Source: Chara braunii
Lineage: Eukaryota; Streptophyta; Charophyceae; Charales; Characeae
Assembly: GCA_003427395.1 (NCBI GenBank)
Contig: BFEA01000166.1
Span: 1,018,555 to 1,047,747 of the forward strand
Direction of reading: 5' to 3'
Length of the DNA: 29,193 bases
Shown: positions 9,450 through 18,272 of the stretch, one piece after another
Numbering within the stretch: the first letter of the stretch is position 1
Layout of the letters: every line of letters begins with the position of its first letter
Made by a program: the position numbers and the translations under genes
Notes under the pieces: generated by a model
Database searches by the model: none
Told to the model about the DNA's origin: nothing
What the model saw: the letters and a program-made list of their open reading frames with translations, nothing else

Positions 9450-10160
9450 TAGCCAATCCGCTGCGGACGAATGGTATCTTTTGTCAACCTCCAGGCCTCC
9501 ATGTGATCATGTACCCAACCCTTCAGGCCCGGATCCTCCAAGTTTAACGAGTTTAACTTGAAAAATCCTCTGCCCCTTTCTCCCGGAACGTCTGCTATCA
9601 AGTCAGCTATCACCGGCTTATGGTCCGAGAGCGGGTGAGACTGCTTTTTAACCGCTGTGACCTGTTGGTGAATCGATTTTGACACGAAGAAGTAGTCAAG
9701 TCGGCGCCTTGTCCCCTCTCTCCTATCCCTCCTGGGGTTCGAATACCAAGTAAAACCCGAGGAGTCCGGATTGGATCGGTCAGGTCAGAGGTTTGCATCA
9801 CCTCAAGGAGAGCTTGTGCATTCGTTCTACCCGCTGTACGTGAACCTTGTACCATCGCCTCATCCAGGGAGACATTTCAGTCACCTGCAATGATCGTGTG
9901 ACTTGCTATTGGTATCTTACCAGCTAGGTTCTGCAAAAATTCCACCCTTGGACGCAGGTCTGAAGGGGCGTAAACCGTCATCAACAGCCAATCTTCATGT
10001 CCCACTTGAAGAAGATCCAAGCCCACCTACCCCACAGGTCCACTTCTGCATCAATCAATTGAGCTTTCTCCTCGAATAACCATGACTTGATCCTCCTCCT
10101 CTTCCGTCTATCCATCAGATTTCCCATCCCTCTGACATTCCAAGTAGCTAGTTTGATTCT
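9450..10160 (-). pseudogene. LINE ORF2 endonuclease domain (APE-like), broken
   Basis: This domain nicks target DNA to start target-primed reverse transcription. Its order on the minus strand is clear. KLATWNVRGMGN is at about 10155-10120, the classic N-terminal motif of the EEP fold. VYAPSD is at about 9970. IIAGD followed by an in-frame TGA (9877-9879) and NVSLDE sits where GDFN is expected. RRLDYFFVS is at about 9710-9683. LSDHKPVIADL, the catalytic SDH motif, is at about 9630-9600. The expected QE-containing block after KSWLFEEKAQL is missing, probably by an internal deletion near 10040. It continues into the pre-RT region at lower coordinates. Confidence 0.9.
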
Positions 10161-10639
10161 AACTGTAAGGGGAATTACCCTCTACTTGACCTTGGATACG
10201 GTTTGCAGGGAGAACAGACTCATCCCCCCAATGGGCATTACCCTCCGAGGGGGTGCGAGCCATCGGGCTGTCCCTCGACGACTCACCTGACTCTACTGAT
10301 CTCACATACGACCTCCATGGCATCGTCAGGGAATCCCGTACGAATGGAGAATGTAAATTCTCTGAATCCGCCAACTTCTCATTCACATGCAGGAGAACCA
10401 GGGCTGTCACCCCTGGGGCGATTGCGATTGTCTCCAGCCATTCCTATTGGCAAGAAGATTACGGAGATGCTACCCGGAACCATAGATCGCAGGGACAAGG
10501 CAGCACGGGGCCAGGGGAGACAATCAGGAGGCTCTGGTCTGGAGGAGTAGGGACGCTTGGAGGGAGAAGAGAGAGGAGTTGGTTGCCAGCTGGGGGTGCG
10601 CAGGGCGGGGAGGGTTCTGCCCTCTCAGTATCGTCAGAG
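10161..10639 (-). other. LINE region between ORF1 and the endonuclease
   Basis: Minus-strand open frames overlap here (10159-10410 and 10459-10827), but none continues cleanly from ORF1 or into the endonuclease. The Pro/Ser-rich composition matches the tail of ORF1. I treat it as the decayed C-terminal ORF1 and inter-ORF segment. Plus-strand frames over the same interval (10253-10660 and 10557-11069) are taken as shadows. Confidence 0.45.
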
Positions 10640-12376
10640 TCACGGGTTGGTAGGGAGTGAGGTGATGGGGGATGAACTCCTAGGGTCAGGGCAGAGGGAG
10701 CCGGAGCCGGAACACTCAGAATCTTCCACGGGCAGTTCAGGGGCATCACACAGAAGGCACGCTCCACCATCGGACACGCAGAGCAAGCTAGAGTACAGGG
10801 AGAACCATGGGGCCAAGTCCTCGGCAATCAGACACCAGGACAGAGGAAGAGTGGAGAGGAGAATGGTACCGGTAGTGTGCACGGTTACGGAGGCTGGCGT
10901 CTTCTTTCTAGGAATGATAAACGCTGAGGGTCGTCCATATCTTCCATCTGAAGAGATGGGTAGGACACCTTTACCAGTGGAGATTGTTGCACTTACCAAG
11001 AACTTGTATGGGGATACTTTCCCCTTCAGGTTGATTCCGAGATCAACAATGACAAGCGTGATCGGGTGAGGATGGAGACACAGATCGTAATCATGCGAAT
11101 GAAAGGTATGGCCCGGGTCCGAGACTCCAGGGGGACACGTGCAAGAAGGAGAGTGGCAAGCAGTCTGTTGAACGTTCTGATGGGGTCTTTGGGACATGGG
11201 TAACTGTGTCTGATAAGTCTGGGGGTCGGGGTTCTGATGACCCATCCAGTGTGCAGGTTGTGACCACGGAGGCAAGGGAAGAGGTGGATGCAATTGCAGA
11301 TGGTGCGGGTTCAGGTGGTTCGCAAGATAGGGCTGTACACAACCCGGGTGGGGAGGTCGGTAGCCAGGTGTCTGCGCACCCGAGATTGACACCTGGCGAT
11401 TTATGTGTAACAGAGCTTGCTCCCTGGCCTTGAGACCTCCCATCCGGGGATCGTAACCACCCTGCATGGGGGGGAGTCTTCCCATCTGAGCCGTTTGCGG
11501 TCTGCCTTCCTGACGGCTTGAGTGCTCCTGTCTACCTTGTGATCCTGCAGGTACTGATCCTGGCACTTGGTGTGTCCTTTCGGTCCTTGTGAACTCTGCA
11601 GCCGGGGGTACCGGACCTCCATCCTGTCCCTGGGCCGGGTTACTTTGCACCGCTGGCGCCTCTTGGCTTGGGGCTGGCCTGTTCTGTCGTGGGAGCCGCG
11701 AGTTCGTCCACTGCCTCGTCAAACGTTCCCCCTGTGTTGACCTAGGGCATCTTGAAAATACCATCGGCAACGTCGACACCACTCTGTGTACGGGGTGGCT
11801 ACCTCCACCTTCCAGATCTCTCCTTTCCAAGCCTCCACAACCAAGGTGTTTTCCACACGGAATCTAGCTTGCGGATCCATGTCAAACTTTACATCCATCG
11901 ACTTCGGCCGCGAGCGATCCACTTCCGGTGGGTGCATGTGTTTTACTCCCCCAATAACCTTCAACCGCCAATGCCAAGTAGTAGAAGGCTTCCAGAGGAA
12001 CCCTAAGGGCCACTATCCAAAAATTGGTCTCGACGTCTTTTAACCTGAGCTCCTTCAGGTCTGACTTAGTCATCCATGATTTGAAGACCACTGGATAGTC
12101 CACCCCTCTGAGATTCCAACTCGTCGAGGCTTTCTGCACTATCCAAGCTGCTACTTCCGGCACCTTGGCTACATACGAAATTACATTCGCTCCTTCAAAG
12201 GTGGCCCTGCCTCTTCGCACTTCCGGAATAAAGAGTCTCCTCGCCATCCACCCATCCTCGTAGGCTCTTATCAGGTCCTCTTTAACCCCTCTCGTTAGAC
12301 TCCGAGATTCATCCTGGAACACCACGATGACCGTCCTTTCTTTCAACCACCTTTCCTTGATCGCATCCACGCCACA
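10640..12376 (-). pseudogene. LINE ORF1: gag-like (DUF4283-type) domain, zinc knuckle and Pro/Gln-rich tail, frameshifted
   Basis: ORF1 proteins of plant LINEs bind the element RNA. The N-terminal part (12370 to about 11990) opens MDAIKERWLKERTVIVVF and contains WMTKSDLKELRLKDVETNFW, as in DUF4283-like gag domains. A frameshift near 11980 leads to GVKHMHPPEVDRSRP and FDMDPQARFRVENT, then CRRC at about 11770. This is the first half of a zinc knuckle. A second shift near 11750 leads to RCPR, the likely last knuckle cysteine, and removes the histidine context. After that a long Pro/Gln/Ser-rich, probably disordered tail stays open to a stop at 10640. The ATG at 12370 is the first plausible start. 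At least two frame changes make this a pseudogene. Confidence 0.75.
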
Positions 12377-12413
12377 GCTCCTGCCTTCCCTCCCCGATAT
12401 CCAGATCCTCTAC

Positions 12414-12866
12414 TCATAACCTCAATGTTTCCTCCAATCTCCACCGGTCGTCAAGATGGCCCGACAGCACAGTGGTTTGCGCTCCAGATTGCCGAATGGC
12501 ACGATTTCTATCATTCACCGGGCCATATGTTGACGAAGCCGTGCTTAGTCCGGCTGACATCACCTTGACTTCACGTTGCTGAGGTGTACGCCTTCTGACA
12601 GTTGATGAGAAGCTGTACCTCTTCTTGCATATGCCTTCACCTATCCTTGTGTGACGGGGCGAAATCCTGTCCGATTCTTCGGAAATGCGTGAAGGACGCG
12701 TGTGAAGGGAGTCCCGCTCTCCGTCGGCGATGGCGGAGGTGGCGGCGAAGCAGTGGCATAGGTGCCCTAAGGTGGGCCCCCAGCCAGGCTCCGGTTCGGA
12801 ACGGCGCAGCAATGCGCTAACCATCCAGCCGTGGCGCCCCCCCCTGGCCTTCATATTCAAATACAA
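12414..12866 (-). other. Region upstream of LINE ORF1, with a tRNA-like patch
   Basis: The minus strand has a 150-codon open frame just upstream of LINE ORF1, Arg/Ser-rich with no domain I recognise. It could be LINE 5'UTR or the DNA the LINE jumped into. Within it, the minus strand reads GGCTGGATGGTTAGCGCATT at about 12827-12808, resembling a tRNA D-arm/A box. I see no matching B box, so a tRNA-derived origin is only suggested. Confidence 0.35.
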
Positions 12867-13001
12867 GTGTGTAGGGAACTCCGGGCCCTTTAAGCCTCAT
12901 TTATACCTCCCTTCTACTCCTCAATGGACGACGCTGAGAAACAAAGAAGAGCCCGGATTCGAGCTGCTTTTGGTGGGCACAGAAAAGCCTCATCAACCGG
13001 A

Positions 13002-13021
13002 GGGGGGGGGGGGGGGGGGGG
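13002..13021. repeat. Poly(G), 20 bases
   Basis: Uninterrupted G run. It produces a polyglycine or polyproline stretch in overlapping chance frames. Confidence 0.97.
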
Positions 13022-13141
13022 AATCCAGGAGTTTCTATATGCCCAGGGTACTCCGGGTGGGTGTACGGCCAGGCGACCTGCACGGGTGCCCAGCCAGGCA
13101 TGCACGGCCATGCCACCTGTATCCTAGCTAATGAGGGCGTG

Positions 13142-13246
13142 CTCACACTAGGACCACCTACTCAGCTCTGGATGTAATTGCAGTCAGATACACCTACAGC
13201 TGGTCATAATTGCAGTCAGATGCATCCTAAAAAGTCCTATTGTGAT
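13142..13246. mobile_element. MITE-like element, family D (copy 3)
   Basis: Begins CTCACACTAGGAC and ends AAAAAGTCCTATTGTGA, the same inverted ends as the elements at 7614 and 7762. The interior holds two blocks containing AATTGCAGTCAGAT. It is more diverged than the other two copies are from each other. Confidence 0.75.
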
Positions 13247-14220
13247 TATGCTCTGAGATACCAGTAACATAGTAAATATACCAATGATGCAAGGGACACT
13301 GCACTGCTGCACGGTACTAGCGGTGCATATGGGCATTTCGGAAGTCAGACTTCTCGAGAGAGACACGTGAGAGACTTACGTGCTCCTGACCGTTGACATC
13401 ATCTATGCCTTTGTCCAGTCTGCATCGCCCGCCGCTGAGAGCTCCATCTTCCAGCGTGATAAAAAAAAAAAAAAAAAAAAAAGATACCAACTTTGAAGTT
13501 TGAACTTACCAATGAGTAAATAAAAACTTCTTCTGAAAATTTGATGATTGTGTTGGGGGCGTGGGGGGGAACACACACACAAACTTCTAATCTCACAGCT
13601 AGAGGGCAGCGCACACTCACAAAGAACTGAGTTTGCTCTTTGAATTTGTGAAAGGAAAAAAAAAAGCTACCACCAATCTCTAGTCTCTCAGTGAATGTCA
13701 ACCCCCCCCCCCCCCCTCCCCTCCGTCTCATCACCACACCTGTGCTCAAGTTTCCTTTTTTTCCTTTTTTCTTTTTTTCTGTTTTCTTTTTCTTTTTTTT
13801 TCTTTTTTTTCTGTTTTTTAAATCCCAGGTTCTTGTAGAGGTACCGTGGGTGATCATTGGTTATATGCCAAGAGCTCTTCTAAATTATGTGGCCCAGTTA
13901 TTGGCTGAGTGTTGAACCATCAGTACTCGGCATCTCTCCCAGCTATTTCGGTCCAATGGAGCGGTTAATTCGCTGTGCCCTTGGGGTCTCCGCCTACCGC
14001 AACTGCTTGGCTGGGAGCGGCAGCTGAACGAAAAGGATTGTGCTTTCTCCCGTTCGGCTTTCTTTTACGCACAGCACAAATCCGCCTCTGGAAAAAGGAG
14101 GCTCGTATGTCGTGTGGTGGTTTAAGAGAAAGAAAAACGGAACAAGGACCGACTGTGGTCTTGTTATCCTTAACCATGTGGTCAGATATGACATTACAAG
14201 TTGGCATGAAATGTTTACTC
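13247..14220. other. No supported gene; homopolymer-rich
   Basis: Contains poly(A) at 13461-13482, poly(C) at 13702-13716 and a T-rich pyrimidine tract at 13750-13818. A 152-codon minus-strand frame (13399-13857) is built from these tracts (polylysine, polyglycine and polyphenylalanine) and is not credible. A 201-codon minus-strand frame (13965-14570) overlaps the plus-strand candidate exon and is discussed there. Confidence 0.5.
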
Positions 14221-14275
14221 CACCCCTTTTCCTTTTTCTCTCTATTGCCTGTCTGCTTGCGTACACTGTGTGCAG
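14221..14275 (+). promoter_or_regulatory. Candidate 3' splice site (polypyrimidine tract and CAG)
   Basis: A pyrimidine-rich tract (CCTTTTTCTCTCTATTGCCT at 14231-14250) is followed by GTGTGCAG, ending at 14275 with a second CAG at 14278. This is the form of a spliceosomal acceptor. It sits exactly where the long plus-strand frame begins without an ATG. Splicing is inference. Confidence 0.4.
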
Positions 14276-15217
14276 CAGTCAGTTCCTCTGTGTTCAGAGC
14301 TTGGCGGGCGACTTCCGCCAGGTTTGGTGCTGATTGAGAATCCACCAAGCCAAGATGCGTCCGGGAAGCTTGTCCGAAGTATTTCAGTAGCCACAATTTC
14401 ATTGCCGCAGACCCCAAGTGCCGCTGAAGAACCTCGTTCACATGACATCCAGCCATTGACACCCGATGTCCTGGTACCATTGACGAGGTCCAGAACGGGT
14501 ACCCCGGTAAACCAAGGAACACCCCGACGCTTACAGTCCCCGCGTCTTCCTCATAGTCTGCAAAGCCCATCCGATGTTGATAGCAACAGATCGTCAGTGA
14601 CTAGTGCATGCCAGCATGGTGAAGATGGACAAGGTGAGAGAGACCGGGAGGCACCAGCCGCCGACGCGATCGCTGGTGGTGCTGCCATCTTCGCGGCAGC
14701 GGTCACCGAAGCTGGTGCAACACCACATCGACACGGTCCACTTCACGAGTTCAACTCCTTGGGCGAGGCAGCTAGCCCACAAGCTTCTGAGAATAGCAAC
14801 CAAACCCGATCGGCATCAGCCATGCATCCGGGCAGCAGGAGTCGGCGCGTAAGAGAGCAGGTCGGCCAACATGAGCAGACGGAGCAGCAGACAATTAGAA
14901 ATCGGCGTAATGCAAGCAACCGGGATTTTTCGGTAGGGGGAGCCCCCTGGGATGGAAGGGGTGTTGACTTGAGCACTGCCCCCAACCCGGGAGCTCAGGA
15001 CCCCTCAGCACTTATGCCTCGCTCTCCTCTGATTGGAGGTGAGAGCATGGTGGAGACCGTAGACTCCACGATCTGGGAAGACGAAGGGGAATCCAGCAGC
15101 AGCAGTCATCGCCGATACCTTCTGGAAGGGCATCGGCAACAGCTGCTTAGCCCTCCGAGTGTGCCAGGGTCAGTTAAGAACACCCCGCAAGGAAGGAAAA
15201 GAGACGGTCAGATCTAA
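14276..15217 (+). CDS. Candidate exon of an unknown, probably disordered protein
   Basis: A frame of about 314 codons stays open on the plus strand, the longest in the window outside the LINE. It has no upstream ATG, and the frame begins right after the acceptor-like site. This suits an internal or terminal exon better than a whole gene. The product is rich in Ser, Pro, Arg, Gln and Ala. It has clustered S/T-P sites near the start (TRSRTGTPVNQGTPRRLQSP), an alanine-rich patch around residues 130-150, a basic patch with GSRSRRVREQ near residue 190, and an acidic-serine patch WEDEGESSSSS near residue 270. No domain is recognisable. A 201-codon minus-strand frame (13965-14570) overlaps its first third. 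The run is GC-rich relative to its flanks. It could also be a decayed transposon gag. Confidence 0.4.
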   Translation, partial: QSVPLCSELGGRLPPGLVLIENPPSQDASGKLVRSISVATISLPQTPSAAEEPRSHDIQPLTPDVLVPLTRSRTGTPVNQGTPRRLQSPRLPHSLQSPSDVDSNRSSVTSACQHGEDGQGERDREAPAADAIAGGAAIFAAAVTEAGATPHRHGPLHEFNSLGEAASPQASENSNQTRSASAMHPGSRSRRVREQVGQHEQTEQQTIRNRRNASNRDFSVGGAPWDGRGVDLSTAPNPGAQDPSALMPRSPLIGGESMVETVDSTIWEDEGESSSSSHRRYLLEGHRQQLLSPPSVPGSVKNTPQGRKRDGQI

Positions 15218-15421
15218 AAGTCAGGAAAAAGTATGGCCTGGTCTAAAAGTTGGAACCTGCTGACTTCTAATCTATCGGAGAAGATCCAGGAGCTGACTGG
15301 TGCTTCGCCAGACAGGTCTGTAAGTCTTGCCCAGTACTCGTCCAATTTGTCAGATCTCGAGGAGCCAGCCGATCAGATCTGGAAGAGATCGTGGGTTCAA
15401 ACTTCAAAATTCAAGTACTGA
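15218..15421 (+). other. In-frame continuation beyond the TAA stop
   Basis: After the TAA at 15215-15217 the same frame stays open for another 67 codons to a TGA at 15421. It begins KSGKSMAWSKSWNLL and includes LSEKIQELTGAS and SDLEEPADQIW, with a composition still plausible for protein. Either the TAA is a nonsense mutation in a decaying gene, or it is the true end and the rest is chance. A base-call error is also possible. Confidence 0.35.
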
Positions 15422-16059
15422 TTGGATCAGATGAATACAAAGAATGTTAGGTGCTACCACCTTTGAAAAAAAAGGCAGGGCGGGAGGGGAGGGGAGGGGG
15501 CGGGATAAAGAGCTAGCCAGTACCCCGTCCGCTAGAGAAACGGTTGTTTACCTGCTGGCTGGCGAAAGCAAAACTGGTCAGTTGTGGGAAAGCCAGTACC
15601 ACTCAGCTGGAGAGCGGGAGGATCACTACAGTCAAATCTGCCCGTCCAATGTACAAAACAGGAAAGATCCCAACGGCTGAACCAACCAACACGTCATTCT
15701 CAAGGAGTAGAAACAAAGTTTGGCAAACTGATGATGGACAGATCTGAAAAGGTTCAAAAACCGAGATCGACAAAAGGTCGGTGGGATCGGAAAAAGAGGG
15801 TCCATCATTGGCTCAAATCAAGGCCATTGAGGGGTAGATTGACCCCTCTTGACGTTCCGTTCCGACAGTGGGGGTAGGTTGAAATCGGATCGGTCACAGT
15901 GCGAACGAAACGTCAGATTTGAGAGGTCGACTGACACTCGTCGCGCTCGATGAAGGGATCGTCAGATGCGAAAGCGAAGGGCGACGCCTTTTAGATCAAA
16001 GAGGCTTGTGGCCCTTTCGATATTGGCAAGCTGCTGTTGAATGTGTTCGCACCTGTGGC
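15422..16059. other. No supported gene; one G-quadruplex motif
   Basis: GGGCGGGAGGGGAGGGG and the following G runs (15478-15504) give more than four runs of three or more G, a standard quadruplex pattern. Short plus-strand frames (60-97 codons) between 15444 and 15877 overlap one another, and none is recognisable. The strings CAGATCT and GATCAGATC recur at 15210, 15365 and 15739. Confidence 0.5.
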
Positions 16060-16790
16060 ATACGGTCCAGCTGAAGATGAGATGTGTTACTTCCGACCCA
16101 AATTCAGTTGCAGCTGAAGACTTATGCTCCAGCTGAAGGTGGTCTGCATTTACGACGTCGGAACTTGGCCATGTATTCACTGCCGATTCTGTGCCGAAAG
16201 GAATGTGTACCAGTTTAGCAATGGTTCTAGCTGAAGACCAGACTGAGTCATGTTCATTTATGTTCCAGATAAAGGACCAGCACATCTATGGTCCAGCTGA
16301 TCTGTGGTCCAGCTGATCTACTCCAGCTCAAGACCAGCAGATTTAGTCCAGCGGAATCATGGCAAATATGTTACAGATGTGGCAGATAAAGATCAGCTTT
16401 GGTCCGGCTGGAGAAATAGAAAAAATTGGACCAGCTATGTTTCAGCTCAAAACCAGCCGTACTCCAGCGGAACACCGGATCTGAAGACGGTCTTTGGTCA
16501 AGCTGAAAACTCGCCGCATCCAGCTCAGGATTGGCCAGGTTGCAGCTGATGTGTGACTGTGTTACAGCCATATCAGTAGTGTTTTGGCTGAAGTGTGTTG
16601 GTATGGCAGCAGAAGTGTGGCCGTATTCTAGCTCAAGTGTGGCTGCTCCAGTTCGAACAGTTGTGTTCCAGCAAGTGTGGCCGTGTGTTCCAGACGAAAA
16701 GTGTGTTCCAGCTCGTGTGGCGGTGTTCAAGTTGGACCACATGTGTTCCAGCTGAAGTGTGGCTGTGTTCCAGCTGGAACGGATGTATTA
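16060..16790. repeat. Degenerate CAGCTG-rich minisatellite
   Basis: The motifs GTCCAGCTGAAG and TGTGTTCCAGCTGAAGTGTG recur dozens of times at irregular 20-45 base spacing, from about 16070 to 16790, most regular toward the right end. The same motif fills 19530-19910 and 20285-20345. Open frames through it are repeats of short Cys/Ser/Trp/Val words and shift frame, so no protein is implied. Confidence 0.85.
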
Positions 16791-16916
16791 CTCAAAATCT
16801 TATGTGGTTGGAGCTCTATTCTCGCAGAATAACCACATCACAAGTAGGCGGCATCCGCACCACGGCATCCTGCTCAAGACGGGTCGATTACTGCCTGCGT
16901 AAAAAAAAAAAAAAAA

Positions 16917-17434
16917 CCAGCAGCCCCGCTCAGTTGGTTGAGCACGCAAGTGGTATTCAGGAGGTTGTGGGTTCGATTCCTCACGTCATCCATTTGCACC
17001 CCCCCGACCCCCTGTGGCACACTTCAGGGTCACCACCTGAGATAGTTGGTTCGCCCCCTCTGGACTTGGTGGGGGAATAACTTCGCCCTGTCCATCCGCG
17101 CTAGGGGTTGGATTGGCTCAACCCTGAGGGGATAGGTAGGCTGGGAGAGATCGGGGAGGAAAGTGTCCCGTCGACCCATACTTTAGAATACCGCAAGGTT
17201 ACGTAAGTAGATATGCATGAAGTCATGCCACTTCCTTGAGAGATACGAAGCTGATATGGGTCATGCCAGGTCCTTGAGAGATAAGACGCTGTTATGGGTT
17301 TGTTAGTGTGCTAGGTAGATAGGTGTGAGTTGGAAAAAAAGGCTTTGAGAGAAGAAAATAGCATAGTGGGTTCAGCTGTCCCTCATATGAGGAGGAGAGC
17401 TTTTTGTCTAAGGAAAAAAAAAAAAAAAAAAAAA
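16917..17434 (+). mobile_element. tRNA-derived SINE with poly(A) tail
   Basis: The head carries an A box, CGCTCAGTTGG (16927-16937), and a perfect B box, GGTTCGATTCC (16970-16980). Their spacing is 43 bases start to start, as in a tRNA gene. After the head the sequence no longer folds as a tRNA but runs into a ~430-base body and ends in poly(A) at about 17415-17434. The body includes a 38-bp tandem repeat (17222-17297, GTCATGCC then CCTTGAGAGATA). A poly(A) run also precedes the head (16901-16916). That could be the tail of an earlier insertion. No clear target-site duplication is visible, so the outer limits are estimates. Confidence 0.75.
16927..16980 (+). promoter_or_regulatory. RNA polymerase III internal promoter (A and B boxes)
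   Basis: The A box is one base from the TRGCNNAGYNGG pattern. The B box matches GGTTCGANTCC fully. Together they would recruit TFIIIC. The T-arm pairs GTGGG with the CCTCAC side only through a G-T wobble, so this is a SINE head and not a functional tRNA. Confidence 0.75.
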
Positions 17435-17519
17435 GCTAACTGAGAAATCTAGAGTCTAGACCGATAAGGCCCAAGTGAGGAAACGTGGGCGCGACACTCT
17501 CTCGTGTTTGAGCAAAGAT

Positions 17520-17641
17520 GGGCCTTGCTGCGCTACTCTCCGAATGTGCAAAATGAGAACGAATCTTCCGCTAAAACACGGAAAGATACACCGCCATATT
17601 TATTGTCTTTTGTGCATGTGGAGAGTAGTGCAGCGACGCCC
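17520..17641. mobile_element. MITE-like element, family B (copy 1)
   Basis: This 122-bp element has ~38-base inverted ends. The left is GGGCCTTGCTGCGCTACTCT. The right is the reverse complement of GGGCGTCGCTGCACTACTCT. The interior GCAAAATGAGAACGA and the TTTATTGTCTTTTG block before the right arm are shared with the copies at 17924 and 18151. The flanks are GAT and TAT, not an exact duplication. Confidence 0.85.
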
Positions 17642-17748
17642 TATGCCTGTTGAGGTCATCACTTTCGCCGCCTCGTTCCCAGTGCGGATGTCATCTGTTT
17701 CGTCCTATTAGCCCTGGCGCGTTTGTCTTGGTGTAGGCTTTTTTTTTT

Positions 17749-17923
17749 NNNNNNNNNNNNNNNNNNNNNNNNNNNNNNNNNNNNNNNNNNNNNNNNNNNN
17801 NNNNNNNNNNNNNNNNNNNNNNNNNNNNNNNNNNNNNNNNNNNNNNNNNNNNNNNNNNNNNNNNNNNNNNNNNNNNNNNNNNNNNNNNNNNNNNNNNNNN
17901 NNNNNNNNNNNNNNNNNNNNNNN
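17749..17923. other. Assembly gap, 175 N
   Basis: The gap is preceded by a T run and followed directly by the interior of a family B MITE, so it probably holds that element's left end. Confidence 1.
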
Positions 17924-18017
17924 AAAATGAGAATGAACTTCATGCTAGACCATGGCCAGATGCACCCGCCACATTTTTGTCTTTTTCACATTTCTCAAGT
18001 GGTGTCGCCGGAGGCCC
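17924..18017. mobile_element. MITE-like element, family B (copy 2), left end lost in the gap
   Basis: Starts inside the element at AAAATGAGAATGAACTT and continues through CATGGCCAGATGC and TTTTTGTCTTTTTCACATTT. It ends AAGTGGTGTCGCCGGAGGCCC, with TAT following. This is collinear with 18151-18272 except for the missing left arm. Confidence 0.85.
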
Positions 18018-18150
18018 TATATGTGTGTTGTGCTTTGAATCATGATGATTGTATTCAAACACTCCGACTCATGTTTGCAACAGATATCTGGTCCACCCGT
18101 CTCTTTTCCGAGAAACCTGTTCATTGCACTTGCATATCTGATCCCAATTT

Positions 18151-18272
18151 GGGCGTCACCACACCACTCTCGAAACGTGCAAAATGAGAATGAACTTCCC
18201 GCTAGAACATGGCCAGATGCGCCCGCCAAATTTTTGTCTTTTGCACTTTTCGAGAGTGGTGTGGCGAGGCCC
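18151..18272. mobile_element. MITE-like element, family B (copy 3), complete
   Basis: This 122-bp element has long inverted ends. The left is GGGCGTCACCACACCACTCT and the right is the reverse complement of GGGCCTCGCCACACCACTCT; both continue CGAAA. It is flanked by TTT on both sides (18148-18150 and 18273-18275). The TTT pattern is the same as for the element at 7425, supporting a 3-bp target duplication. Confidence 0.92.

Larger units (their letters stand above)
8960..12410 (-). mobile_element. Degenerate L1-type LINE, minus strand, lacking its 3' part
   Basis: Reading down the minus strand there are an ORF1 with a gag-like domain and zinc-knuckle cysteines, an apurinic-type endonuclease, and the linker leading into reverse transcriptase. 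The sequence loses resemblance at about 8960, before the RT catalytic core. Frameshifts and stops occur throughout, so it is inactive. LINEs usually lose their 5' part during insertion. Here the 5' side is kept and the 3' side is missing, which points to a later deletion, recombination or an assembly break. The mosaic at 8457-8850 lies exactly at the lost side. Confidence 0.85.

Noticed and set aside
10253-11433. Several plus-strand frames of 75-170 codons
   Set aside because: They lie opposite the LINE ORF1 and inter-ORF region, which has family motifs on the minus strand. They are shadows.
13399-13857. A 152-codon minus-strand frame
   Set aside because: It is made of polylysine, polyglycine and polyphenylalanine from homopolymer tracts.
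13965-14570. A 201-codon minus-strand open frame
   Set aside because: It overlaps the first third of the better plus-strand candidate exon and has no recognisable domain. The plus-strand frame is longer and has a plausible acceptor at its start. It is not strictly excluded.
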